NCBI GenBank assembly: GCA_019843655.1 | Contig: JACDQD010000009.1 | Span: 3,289,204-3,353,203 of the forward strand | Source of the DNA: Lethocerus indicus | Lineage: Eukaryota > Arthropoda > Insecta > Hemiptera > Belostomatidae | Direction of reading: 5' to 3' | DNA: 64,000 bases | Shown here: positions 38,301 through 51,326 of the stretch, piece after piece | Layout: every line of letters begins with the position of its first letter | Position numbering within the stretch: position 1 is the first letter of the stretch | Notes under the pieces: model-generated | The model's database searches: none | The model's input: only the letters and a program-made list of their open reading frames with translations | What the model was told of the DNA's origin: nothing | Position numbers and translations under genes: made by a program

Positions 38301-41300
38301 GGCTCTAATCGCCAGTCTGAATTATCAGTGTACAATAAGCCTGAGGTCCGAGAGATCTGAGGAATGATGGGATTATTTCAAAAACTGTATAACCGTATAA
38401 TAACTTCCATGTGACACAAATGTGTTGTGTACCATATACAACATATCATTTTTTACAAAATCTACTGATTATGTTTGAGCTACGTATTGCTATATTACCC
38501 CTAATACTAACGAATATTATTACGTGTACAAATTAATGTCCAATAATGTGGTAGATGAAGTGATAATGTATAGATTTAGTTGTTTCATTAATCTCGTGGT
38601 TTCACCAGTCTCATATTGCACCCTATTAGGCTAGACAAGTTTCGTCCTCTTTCCATTGCCACTAGCATTCCTTCAGTACTATTGTGAGCTAGTGACGCGC
38701 GTTGACAGTGATTAAGAGCGCTGTCAGATCCGTAACGATTGTATCTAGGGCGACCAGTGGCATGCCGAAGTGGTATCCCGCTGGGAAATCGGGCATTAGC
38801 GAAATTTCAGTCTCCCCGTCAGTTATAAATCGGGTATAAATTACTTCATTTTATTATTGCCGCCGTTTAGAATTACGATCGAGTAAGCGCAAGCTCAAGT
38901 TGTAACAACTTGGGTGGAGGGGGGCGAGGCGGGCCCGGCCATTAGAGGCCTCCTTAATGGATCCGATAACACTTCATTTTGAACTGGAATACATCCTGAC
39001 TTAAGTAAGTTGTTATACTCGAATTAATACACTTTCCACTTGCTCCCTCATGACTGGAGATTGCAGTCGATTATTCTTCGTCTAAGAAACTTTTCATTAA
39101 ATCTAAAAAGTCCTCTTAATCCTGCAATTCTGTAAGATCTTAAGTTAACTTCTGGATCCTTTGAATATATATAAATATATATACATAAAGACATCCCTTG
39201 TTGTATTGGTATTAAATGAGAAGTATATATCTTAGTGTAGTATACTCATACATCTCTCCGTTTTCCAATGAAAATTTTAAAATGGCTAAATTATGACATG
39301 CTATCAAAATGTCACCCTTTGTGTTGGCCATGTCTAGAATTGAAATTAAAACACTGTTTTATTTTTGTTTTTATTTGCAACTCTAATCTTTTGTTACTGC
39401 ACTTACGCTTGGGACCGACTGCAGGGCACTTGCTCAGCTTATAATTTACAGTGTGTCTAAAATGTTTAAACGACCTGTAGGCCGTTGTTCGGCTGTTATT
39501 TATATTATTAATTATATCGGCGGCCCCAGTGATGTTTTCTTTTATAGGCGGTACGATAAATTACACGGTGCGTGGTCCAGATTCTTGTCCTTCTCGGCCA
39601 AGTTATAAACGTCCTGCGGGCCGTTAACAAGCACAACTATTGACTGAGGTATAAAATAGTGGGATATAATAGGCGTAGTAATTTACATCGGAGCGGTAAA
39701 TAGCATGATTATTTCCGATGAGTGTTCTGCAGTTATATGGGCTCATCTACCCGTAAATTAAAATTTAAAATCCAATGAACATTTGGTCCGTTACCGGACA
39801 TCGCACCCGTGTTGACCTCTTGGCGCGTTTATACCGGAAATTTTTTGGTACGCTTTACAATGTACCATTTTTTTAATTATTGAATTCGATCAAGTGTCAT
39901 TTTGTGAAAAATCACCCGAACGAAGTTTATCATTAACTGTTAGACAAATCGAGGCAAGTTTGCTACTGAATGTATTCAGTGATTACCAAGTAATAACAAA
40001 TCCGAAAACATTATCACGTCGAAGACGTAAGCATGCACAAAAATACAAGTAACTATCTATGAAATCCGCAATGACTTAGTTGCCAATCCAATAATTTCGT
40101 TTATACTGTAAATACGTCCCTCTCTTTCGTAACAACAAATGACAAATGTTGGACAAAATATTATCTTCAATAAGTCGATACCATAGTGACTGGACTTGAG
40201 ACTGTGCTTGTACAAGTGTCAACTTGAGTCATTCATTGAATATCTCCCTTAACTGGGCTTAACTCCAAAGAGTGTCGATATAATCAAAGTTTACATGCGA
40301 ACCCTTTTCACAGCCGTGTTCAAATGTAGAGTATGCGCGTGTCGGTTAACATCGGAGCAATAAATCGGCAGATTATTTAACACCGAAGAACTGCGTAATT
40401 TTTGTACTACGCAAGGAAATACTTTCTCTACTAAATCGATTGTACGGTGTAAAGCGTTATTGGGTTCGAGTAAGTGTAACACTAGATTTTTTCCCACCCG
40501 GACCCCTCTCATTAAGTCCCGAGGAAATAATACTGTAACGAAGAGGATCGTAAATAAAGTTTTTACCGAGGCGTAAACCCCGATCGACGCCCTATTTCAC
40601 GATTAGTTGTTAGTAGCCGCCACGAAGACGGGTTTACAACCGGACACAGAAAAATACTAATGCTCGCTTAGTCGAATTAATTAACGCTGTCTGGTTATGG
40701 CCACCGAATAGGACTTTACGTTTTCTTTTATTTTCCACTTCTTCGTCTCCTTCTGTTCCGTGCGCGTCTCAATGTGGGTCGACTACATTTCATCAGCGGG
40801 CCATTAAATCCAGCGTTATTTCTCGGCCGACCGGTGGCTCTAGTATGCTATCGTGTGCGTGAAACGAATTTATGTGATGGTCGCATTAAATTAATACCTT
40901 TGTCGGGGGCTAAGTACACGTTTGTATTTTTGTACAATCTATTGGGTCGTAACATATGAAAGACACGTAGCGAAGGTGAAATCTAATTTATTTTTACGCT
41001 CGTTTATGGTAATACAAGGATAGTTTAGTTCCGATTCAGTCGCTGGTGGCAGGTTTATGGTGGTCGTGACGTACGAACGTAAATACGGCGGCGTGAAGAC
41101 GAAACCTGCACAGCTCAAAACCTGACTTCAGTAATAAAAGTCTGGTACATAAAATAGTTCAAAAAAGGAAAATGGAAAGAGGAAATCTTTGGTTGGGAAA
41201 AATATTTCGTAAAAGCATAAAAGAGTTTTTTTTTAAATTAAGAGAATATCTTCAAATGTAAAGTTGGATTGTATTCTCGGGGGAACAACGCACCTCGCGA

Positions 41301-44300
41301 TACAGGCAACCAGTTATTATCTTATAAAATTGCCTATTTTAGTTTGAAATTCGTTTAAAAAATTAATGCTAGGATTTTACCAAATTTATTTATTTCCTAC
41401 AAGTATAATCACTGGCCAATCCGCACCAATGGCTCGGTCCTACGCACTAACCCGGTTTCGGTTTCGCACCATCGTTAGTTGCATTCTTTCTGTCAATTAA
41501 TTAAGGTTATTGGCGGAGCATCCTGTCCGCACAGCCTGCCACATTTGTGTTCAAACAAAAACCGAACACGCTGAAAAATGTCACTGCTGCCCCGAGCTTC
41601 TGTTAACGATAGAGTACGAAAAAGTCTTGAATACTATTCCATAATCGTGGATCGAAAGGTTCCGACCAGTTTTCTCGCGATCATGCTCAGGAGAATTTGA
41701 CGTTTTTTTATACAGAATGTTTTTGCGATCGGAACGCCCGATGCTCAGAATTCGAATAGCGGGTAGACTCCGAGGAAGGGGCATTTATAACGGAAACTGG
41801 AGCCTAGCGGAATTTGAATCCGATATGAATCAACGTCGAACCGCGACGGACGATCCGGAAAAGAAGCGGGCACAGAGAGAGAGTGGAAGACGGAGGAAGA
41901 GAGTACGGAGTGAAATATTTTCGCAATTAGCGGATTCCTTCAGCGTAAGTCCCCCCCCATGGTGGAAAGGTCGGCTTCTGGTTTACGAGCGGGCGCATTT
42001 GCTTCTTGGACCCCGTGAGAAACGCCATATAACCAGCAACACCGGTTTATCAGTAAGATTTATTTCAGTTTCCTATATGATATCTTTGCATACGCGGCAG
42101 GCACGTTTTTAACGCCGGTAAAGATATGGGGGAAAAAATGTTAGATCGTACCGAATCGCCGCACTTTACGGTTATAAACGTCGCTGTAGGCAAATTTTTT
42201 TGGCCCGAGACATTTGTTCTTGCTCCACAGCCGTAATGGAGATTTATTTATCCTTTATATGGTGTAGCATTCTGTACAAGTACAGAATTATGGTTTCTTC
42301 TTTGACCGCTATTCAAATCTTGCCTTTTTAGAGCGGTACCGTATATACTTTTCGGGGATGGTACCATAAAATATTTCAGTACCCACGGTTCAGTCCATGT
42401 GTATATTTAAAATGCTCAACAGTATGACTTCGACCCGGCAATTATAATAGTGACGCACGCGTTTTTGGGGCCGGAAGAGGTGTGCGAAATACCATCACTT
42501 TTTAAGGTGGCCCCAACGAGGATATTTCGTGCAATACGACCTAGATAGCATGAAGATTAAATCAGCGTTCAAAAGATAATAGTGGTAGTAATTATTTACC
42601 AGTCGAGTGGGAAGTTGAGTAAGACGAAATATGTTTGACGACACATGTGTATAATTGTATATGTATACGTGGGTATTGGCTCGGCCATAGTGCATGCGAT
42701 CGAGTTATGATAACGGTTAGGGGGTCGCGACCCTCATCATTCACTGGAACGCTCGCCCGGGGGCCTCTTCGACATTTGGCCAAGGTCGATCTACCGGGCA
42801 ATATCTCCCGTCGGCCGATGATTGTGATTAACGATCGTTTCTCGAAAACGAGACCGCTAAATGGCAAGAAAAGAGACCGAAGAACGAAAATGGAAAAAAA
42901 AGGACCCGAAAGAAAATAAAAAGGAACCCACTACCGACTAACCTATATTTTCCGTCGTCTCTGCGTAACGGAACCCGAGGAGAGAGAGAGGGAGAACAAC
43001 ACCTGAAAAGAGAACAGGAATAAAGTAGCAGGATAAACCTTGGGGCGTGGGCGGAGTCGACGGCCGGCAACCTGCTTTTGGTTTTATTTTACCTGTTTTT
43101 CCGGAGTTTTATTTTTAAGTTTCTGGCCGCCGTTTTTATAAATTTAATGGATTTTTATCTCCAGCCCAGGAAGCACGTTCTTGGCCTCTGAATTGTTTTA
43201 TCGGCGGTCTTAACCGAGCGATTCGCGAATAAGCCGTGTTCGCGATGAACTGGGGCGATAATGCAGTAGGATTAAAGTACCAGACTTCCGGCTGTACAGA
43301 AAGAGGATATCCTATTAATTCCAACAGTAGTTTACCATCAACCTAGAACATTTTTACGGGATAAATGCTATTATGACTTGAAATATTGTCATATCATATG
43401 TACTGTCGACATTCTTGCCTGGAAGTGATTTGAAAATTTCAAAAATAATAGTCAGCACGAAGAACCTTATTTTCAAGATTTCAGCTTGCGTCATTACGAG
43501 TCCTCAAGGCCACTTCTTCTTAGGGGTTGATTGATGTCCATTTTTTTGATCACATTTATCCCTTCTACAGACATTTCCTAGGGTAGTAAAATTGCATTTA
43601 TTATTAGGTGTGGACATTTTGTGTTTATCTCTTGTACGGTGAGACTACTCTAGAAATTTCTCGGATGAAGAGAATTAACTCTGCATTAATTTCATTTGAC
43701 AAAAATTACTAACATTTCGTTTCTCTGACGGTCCCGCTTGTTTACTTAATTACCTCAGTCTCAAATTTGCGATGAAGTATTGCTCGAAGTGCTGGTTAAC
43801 AACGTCACCTCGTTAAGGAAAAAAATGCTCGGAATATCGCGCCGACACGTTTTTACCTCATGTTTCGCCCACTACCCGGAACATGTCCACTGCGGAATAT
43901 GTCCACGAGTCGCGCCGTTCGTGGACCGGAGCGAATGGTTGAACGGTCGTTCGAATTCGTCGCGGGTAGAAAATCGATATTTAAATTGCTAATTTGAAAA
44001 GGGGCCGAAGTTAATTGCCGTCGAAGGAAACAGCCAGGCACCGCCGGGCGCCAGAAGTGCTCCTACTGGTTCGCCTCCAAATTTAAGGCGCTACAACTCT
44101 GTTTAAGTTGGGGCCAATCACAATGTCAACGGTAGTCCTTAGCTGTGTTTCAACACTGGTTAAAAATAATTGCTTAGTATTATAATTTTCAATTGAGTCT
44201 TATCTTTATACATTTATCAAATTCGACAATTCTACAGTGGTGGTAGGTGTAATATCCCACATTATATTAACTACTCCGCTCTTTCTCAGTGAAAGTTATT

Positions 44301-44705
44301 ACTGTACAGTATAGAAAATAGAAGGAGCCCTTCCTCGGTTCCGAAACAGAATATTGAAACAAAAATTATGATAATTTTTTACCTCTTATCCCGGTAACCG
44401 TGTTCAACCCAGTAGGTACAGACGTTCGCCATTAGCAGCCGGGAGAACGTTAACCGGCCGAGGCTTCCTCAGAACGTGTAAATATATTCCTCGATAGAAG
44501 GCAGACCGCTTGACACTCGCGAAAATTAATGATATAACTAAAAATGGCCGGTAGGCAACACGCCTGAGAGTCCCGTAAACCACCGGGTGAATCACCCGGA
44601 GCGTTGTATTTACTTTCCCGAATAAATTCTTCAGACTGAAATTGTATATTCAAGAGGGGTATAATTTTGCCTTTTAGAGTAACATGGTTATTGTGATCTT
44701 CTATT
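38301..44705. other. Non-coding stretch
   Basis: AT-rich with GC patches. A 131-codon plus frame at 41717-42112 is Arg-rich and lacks any recognisable domain. No exon supported. Confidence 0.55.
41448..41533 (+). repeat. Foldback-family fragment with inner module
   Basis: CCCGGTTTCGGTTTCGCACC, ATCGTTAGTTGC and, 40 bases on, GGAGCATCCTGTCCGCAC. The second block is the inner-arm module of the 32046-32285 copy. Confidence 0.55.
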
Positions 44706-44786
44706 TCGGCTCCATGGTTTGGTCTTTCGCTAGACCGGTTTCGGGTGCTCGCCATCTCAAGGTCGGGCATCCTTTCTGCATTCTAG
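44706..44786 (+). repeat. Foldback-family single-arm fragment
   Basis: TGGTTTGGTCTTTCGCTAGA, CCGGTTTCGGGTGCTCGCCA and GGGCATCCTTTCTGCATTC are arranged as in the left arm of copy 1, with the GTTAGTCAC module deleted. Confidence 0.65.
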
Positions 44787-44868
44787 TCGGAAATATATTA
44801 GAATGGAAAATATTTTGTATATTATTTGTGTCTTTCAAATGCGTAGACAGAGCTTAAGCAAAGACGGT

Positions 44869-44881
44869 GGGGGGGGGGGGG
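44869..44881. repeat. G13 homopolymer
   Basis: Longest of at least eleven G or C runs of 7 or more in the window. Others are at 4250-4257, 8899-8906, 13570-13581, 17622-17629, 28818-28828, 46099-46107, 47896-47905, 52657-52666, 53065-53071 and 61296-61304. Confidence 0.95.
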
Positions 44882-47800
44882 TACGTGATAATTTCACATT
44901 ATAATTACGTACACTTGCAAGCCCAAGTTTTACTGTACATAAATATTTTCCAAGGGGCAATTAAAGCCATTTAATTGCCGTTCATTCATACGGCCTCTTC
45001 CCCGAAGAGTAAATTGCAATGAGTTTGCAATAAAACCGGGTCAGCTGAAAACTTTATAGCCCCTATTGGCAATTACCCGAATGGCCTCGGTTGAGAAAAA
45101 CCCGGGTCGGACAGATTGGCTGGCTGGCGGTCGCCGACGCGGCCAACGATTTCGGTCGTTTGAGGTTAAGTTAATCATTTCGAAATCGGACAGTTCCTTT
45201 CCGGGTGGCGGAACGGAGAGGTTGTAGCGGCCGGACCTCAGCTAAGTGATATTAATTCGAGGAATAATCTTCCCAAATTACATACATTTGCGGACACGTC
45301 GAGCGGTAGTTTCGATAGGTAATTCAATAATGGTAATAACAATAATGACGAGAAATGGTGAATCGGCTAATAGTCAACCCGGTGCTCTGCGGTCGAAACG
45401 GCCTCACCGCCTCCTTCCGCGACGACAGATTCATTATAATTTTCAATTTTCGGAATTAATTAATCTCAATTGCGGTTTCAGTTCGATTGCCGATCCACCA
45501 TGAAAGTTTCTAAATAGTAGCTAATCATTAAGCTTTTACCGAGTTTGTCCAATTTTGGTTGTCCCAGATTTGAATTTAAACTGTGTTCAATTCGGACTTT
45601 CAATTAATGAAAGATTGCACCGCAAAAATTAAAACCGCCTCCCAGACGTATTGAAAGTCATGACCGATAATGAAATCATTGTCTTACAAACCGGTACTGG
45701 CGGGATAGCGCGATCTGGACCAGGGTCCTCCAGTTCTTGTAGGTTAATTAAAACGACTTGAGGTCGAAGAATGCCGCCGCAGTGCCGACACATTTTCCCT
45801 TTTCGCGCAATCTCGCGGGATGTGCGTCGAATTGTAGGAATCCTTGTTTGAACTGCGTACGAATTTCGAATGCTGCGAGGAGAAAATTGTGCGCTTTTTG
45901 ATTTGGTCTCATTTAGAAAGTACCGTTGTTGAAAATATTCAGTTGCCGTCCCATTTAATTCGCAGGAGAACCGGTATCACAAGTCCCTGTGGCTGTACAT
46001 GCGTTCGGGTATGAGTGGTATCTGCGTGGGTGTTAGCCCGAAAATGCTCGGGAGCCGCCGTATAGTTTCATTAATAAATGTACCCGCATAAATAAAATCC
46101 CCCCCCCTTCCGGCCAAATATGATAAATAACGGTTGGAATCCATCTTTCCGCGGCCAGAAGGCCGGGAACGAGGAGTTGGCCCCGTCGAGGGTAGGAATG
46201 TTCTCGACTGTGACTCTAATGATTCACGACAGCCGTTAATTAAACCTAGCCGCCGCTCCGGCCTCTTTTTACAACAGAGCCCTATAAGTAATATCGTTCT
46301 CCTCTTTGGACGTGGAAGAAAAAGAAGGGGCGAAACGGCCGAGAATAAGAGATGAAAAGAGAGAATAAATAAAAAATGCGGGACTTGTCTCTGGAACTGG
46401 ATCCTCGGGATTTTACGCTTTCTCCCGGTATTCTTCATTTCCCCAAGACGGGTTTCCAGTTGAATTTGTTGACGACGTAATTAGGCTTATTTTAATTAGT
46501 TTTCCAACGATCGAACTCTGATCAAACAACAGTAAAACGGTAAAAATATTTTATTATTATAGAAACCTTTTTCCTGTAGACCGCAAAGAGTAATCGGAAA
46601 CAAGAATGTAATAAAATAAATAACGCCACTGTTTTTGGTCTGAAGCCAGTCCGATTCCCACACACTGCCTTCAGCATTCGGTGAGTAGTTGCATTCGACA
46701 TTCATTACATGGATACATTGCAAATACATGAATCAGTTGTTTGAGTCTTCCGAGGTTAGCGACACAAGTACGTTTCTGTAATGGACAAAATACTGATCAA
46801 ACCTAGTTTAGAGGCTAAACCTAAATGCCATTTCACCATTATACGTCCACTGAAGACTTTTGGTATTTAATTTATCTTGAGGAAAAACTAGTGGGATATT
46901 TCCAAGAATGTTTATTATCGGTGGTCTGCGGGGAATATCCTGCTGTGATCATCCATCACAGCTCATTTAATATTTTTTTTTTATTTAAACGCGAGACTGA
47001 ACCATCCCTACAAGTGATCGTGTATTTTACTTCATTAGCGGCTCTAGCCAAATACTGTAGACAACGACGTGGGATCGAGAACGGACAGGTCACGGCGAAA
47101 AATTAAATGCACAACGCCGTTTCTTCCCAAAACCACGAAAATCGAGTCTGTTGAGCGCCGATCGTGCGAGAAAAAGGCGATCGACTCTACTGGACCGTGA
47201 AAATGCTTTCGGTAACGTTTTGAGCGAAACTCCGTGGCGGTTGATCCGCTTAACGGGAATAATGGTTTAAAGGTGACCGCTGAAAAAGTGTGGGCATCCC
47301 GGCCTGCCTCCGCACCTCTAAACATAACTGTTTTTTCTTTTTTATTTTCTTTCATCCGCCTTGGTTTTTAATTTCATTAATACAGTATCTAAGGCAATGA
47401 CTCCCTAATGTGGACTACAATTTTGCGAGGTTTCTTCCGCGGCCAGTAGACCACGCGAACGATTCTACAGGGTGAGATATGGATAGGGTACTTCGCTTAG
47501 ACAATCATACATTTGATAATTCCATATATTAAAATCGGTGGTAATGCTCCTACTTCACGATTATTTGGAAATAAAATTTATCGTTTAGTCACTGATACTA
47601 ATAACCGGGTTCCTAACGAGATTAATCCCAACGCAGAACGAGTATGTATTGGATGAAGACATCAAAATAACCGGAAACAACTTAAACGAACATGAAATTC
47701 TTGGAAATTGCAAAAGTTATGAACAAAAATGGTAATAATCACAAAACTAGAGGGAAGCATAATGAAGTCTCGATAACAAATCGCCTATCAAAATGTTTAA

Positions 47801-48237
47801 TTATGAGCCAATTTATTTTGTGGACTTGAAAGTGAAAAAACTGAAAACCAGTAGTCGTTATTAAGCGATTTCTGAGTTTCCAAACGTGGAGGAAGCCCCC
47901 CCCCCTCACCACCGCTAAAAGGAATTAACGCTGTGCAAATAACGCCGGCCTGTCTAGAGCGCAAATCGAGCTCGGCGGGGCAATCTCGCCTGTCCGGCTT
48001 CAAAGGCCGCCGCCGCGTTAGTCAGGAAGTGTCGGGAAATTAAGGACGTGTAACAAGACCCGCGGGGAGTTTCATTCAGCCACAATTCGAAAAGAAGAAG
48101 ACGAAGAGAAAGAAAGGGGGAGGAGATAAAAAAACAAGCCCGAGATCGCCGGTCAGCGAGTTCCTCCTGGACCTTGAAGGAGGGAGAAGGAAGAGTGGCC
48201 GGTTTCTTTCCGACGCCGCGTCGGAAAGTACTGACCG

Positions 48238-48252
48238 GAGAGAGAGAGAGAG
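48238..48252. repeat. (GA)n microsatellite
   Basis: Seven GA units in a purine-rich tract (48070-48260). Confidence 0.9.
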
Positions 48253-49028
48253 GACGAAAAAAGGGACGGGAGGCCGCAAGTTTTCTCTCAACTTTAATTG
48301 GTAGTAAATTTAGCACAGTTATATTGGACTGTGCCCGGCTAGGGCAGGCCGCGCGGCCAACAAAGAAGAAGACGTGATGAGGATTTATTTACAAAAGCGG
48401 TTCCTCCTCGCAGGACACATGTCCTGCCCCAGTGAACCATTAACTAGGATCTATCCTGCGGCCCTCTAACGAGGCGTATAGCAAACAATGATCCAGTTAC
48501 ACATTACTGCCCGTCGTGAAATTACTCAATCAGTTATCGCCTACTAGTTATAAATAATACTGGCGGTTACATCAAATTTACTTGGGATTGTCCAAATATG
48601 AAGATTAAAATACCAACAATTTTTTTATTATCAACTTACGGGTAGATCGCGTTGACCTCCTGTTACTGTTTGGGGACCATGAGAGCAATCTACATTGGAA
48701 CGGGGTTAAACAATGTTTAACGCTCATTTAACGTTCTATTAAACTTGTATCAACTATTGTGATATTATATATCATCATATATTTCGATATGAAATATTAT
48801 CTGCGCGTCCGATAAACATATGTTAATAATATACGTTCAAATAATGTTGGGCTCTATATTTTCCATGGGCATATATTATTTCAAATTATTCTAGAATATC
48901 GTAATAATGGTGACGACGGAAATATAATCGCATCTTTAAATTACTTTACATAGGACTTGGAATATATAAATTAAATTAAATTTGAATTTGAGTAGTTAAT
49001 AATATGGAAAATATATTGTGACCCTTTG

Positions 49029-49081
49029 TAGTGTATGAAAAACCGGAATGCGGCTCTCTTTGATCCTGTGCGTGTCCATCC
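49029..49081 (+). repeat. Dispersed repeat terminus, copy 1
   Basis: TAGTGTATGAAAAACCGGAA then TGCGGCTCTCTTTGATCCTG and TGCGTGTCCAT. About 80% match over about 50 bp to 59147-59199. The second copy starts CAGTGGTGGGAAAA, resembling a hAT terminus, so both may be ends of one hAT-like family. Confidence 0.5.
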
Positions 49082-50650
49082 CTGTTGTATATTATATATT
49101 TCATTGGCTTAAATGGGGCTTAAACTGAGTTTCGCCCCGCTGAAAATAGGGCAATCTGTAAAACTAAGAAATGGGCGTCTTCATTGCATATCTTTCTGCT
49201 GTAGTCATGTGCACTTCACACCAAGCAATATGTTTTGCGACATCACATATTTACTGTTCGGGTTCGAATTGAAACTTTATATCTGACGATAAAAAATCCT
49301 ATGACGGGGACATTAATTGTTGGGACGCGGACCTTCGGAAGCGGATCGGCAAAGCGCGCCGGCGAAATGACCCTCGGAATTCCAAATAAGTGCATATCGG
49401 CCCCGTTGTCGTTGCGACACAATAAAAAATCGCTTTTTCCCCCCCGACAGGGCAGTAAAGTGGCGGATGGCGACCGATAAATTGGTCATCGATACGGGCC
49501 TCCTGGGGGTCGTAAAACAGGCCGGCTAATTGGGAGATTTTACCCCGCCCGCGCCCTATCTAGTCGCGTTATATACTGCTAATCGTTAAAAACACTCGTG
49601 AACTCGTAATCGAAAGGTAAAATAATAAACGCGGGCCGTGGTGGGTCCGAGGTTTACTCGTGTCTCTGCCGTTCTCCTCCATTAATCTAGCACCTGGACG
49701 ACTGACAGGGTTCTAATTTACGTGCTCATTGTCAGCCGAGGCGTCGCCCGCAGGGCCTATCTCGTGGACTGGGGAAAACGCACGTTCGAATCTTCCTTTT
49801 ACGACGATTAAACGCCACCGCCCGTTCTGTTTTACACGAGCTGTCCCCGCCGAGACCTCGTATCTGAGAATTAGAGAGGGAATAACAATTTTCCACCGCG
49901 ACGGTTTTCCCATTGAATTCTGAAGATTGACTACAACCATATTATACCCGGAAAATTCTCAAAATATCTCTCAAAATGTCAATATTGAGAGCAAAACTTT
50001 CACACATGCCGGCCGGAAGAAGGAACCAGAAAATAAAACTGACGGAGAAATTGCGAATGGGACTGGCTTAGGACCGCATTATATATTAGTTCATTCTCAT
50101 TTCAGGCTGACATTTGTTCACTTTTTCAACTCGCAGTAGGAGAACCTTAATCCGCAAGTACTGGGATTTATTTAAACTGTACTCGGTTAATTAAAATTTG
50201 GACCCCTACAACTGGAGGCTGTATAACTTGTCTTGTCTAAAACTGAAGATTATTGGCCTTAAATCTGCTTTGCAGAACTAACGCTTTGGTGAACCACCGT
50301 TGGAACCTTTTTTTTGTGTCGTATATTTTTATAGTTTGGAAACACGTTTCTTTATGTGTTTGCGCAGTCATACTTCACATCACAGTCATACGTCATAGTA
50401 CGTTACACTGTATATCAGTTTTGATGTGGGTCTTAAATTTGCACTTAGTTTCGGTTTGGCGTTAAATTCAGTATTCTTTTGCCTTTCAAAACGATCGGGC
50501 TGTACTAATTTCATCGCGAACAAACGTTTCAGTATAATTGCCGCAATGCTTTCGTTTGGTAAATTAACGAGCTGGAATATTTCTGTGAAACATTACTCTA
50601 TGTTGGTCGTGGAATCTATCTTCGGATCTAGAATCTCTCGTCTCACCCCG

Positions 50651-50666
50651 CTCTCTCTCTCTCTCT
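50651..50666. repeat. (CT)8 microsatellite
   Basis: CT run at the head of a pyrimidine-rich stretch that also has a TCC repeat at 50805-50825. Confidence 0.95.
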
Positions 50667-51273
50667 GTCCCTCCCTATCTCGCACGCACATTATTTATTG
50701 CCCCTCTACCTTATCGGGACCTCCCTTCCTTGCGACTTAAACTAAATCACTTTTTATGCTTTCGTTCCCCGTTTAATTGGCTCCGTTCTTCCTGCCTCTC
50801 TCGTCCTCCTCCTCCTCCTGCTGCTCCTTCACCGCTCATCGCTCCTGTCTTCCACTCCTGCCTGCGGTTGACCTTACCTGTCCCAGGCGTCCCCCCTCCC
50901 GCCAGTACACAGGGTACTCATATTTTATGCTAGCGACGGATCTGGGCTGCATCTCGAATGGTGGCGAATTTATTCCGGGACCCGGCTTGTCCATAAATAA
51001 TGTTCGGTCTTCGTTTACATACCAAGTCCGTAATATCAAGATGTAGGAAGGTAGAAGTTTCTCGTGGCGGTCTCGTTCTGATCACTGAGTTGTAGGCAAA
51101 TTATGGCACTCTGTAGTTGTGCTCGCAGATTTCTATTTTTACTAGGCCCAAGAAGAGGATTTTTGAAGAAACATTTTAGGCTTTAGACAGCCAAGACCAG
51201 TTAAAGGACTAATGAGACCAATTCTTCATTACCCCAGCTTATAATTTTCTTCTGTCTTCTGTCTCCACTCCCT

Positions 51274-51326
51274 GATATGGTCTCATTCTGAAACGGTTTC
51301 GGATTCTCGCCATCTTCAGTAGTATT
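51274..51326 (+). repeat. Foldback-family fragment
   Basis: TGGTCTCATTCTGAAACGGT then TTCGGATTCTCGCCATCTTC and AGTAGT match the core motif with substitutions. Confidence 0.55.

Noticed and set aside
45977..46438. 153-codon minus-strand open frame
   Set aside because: Basic, low-complexity start, no domain, no splice or promoter context.
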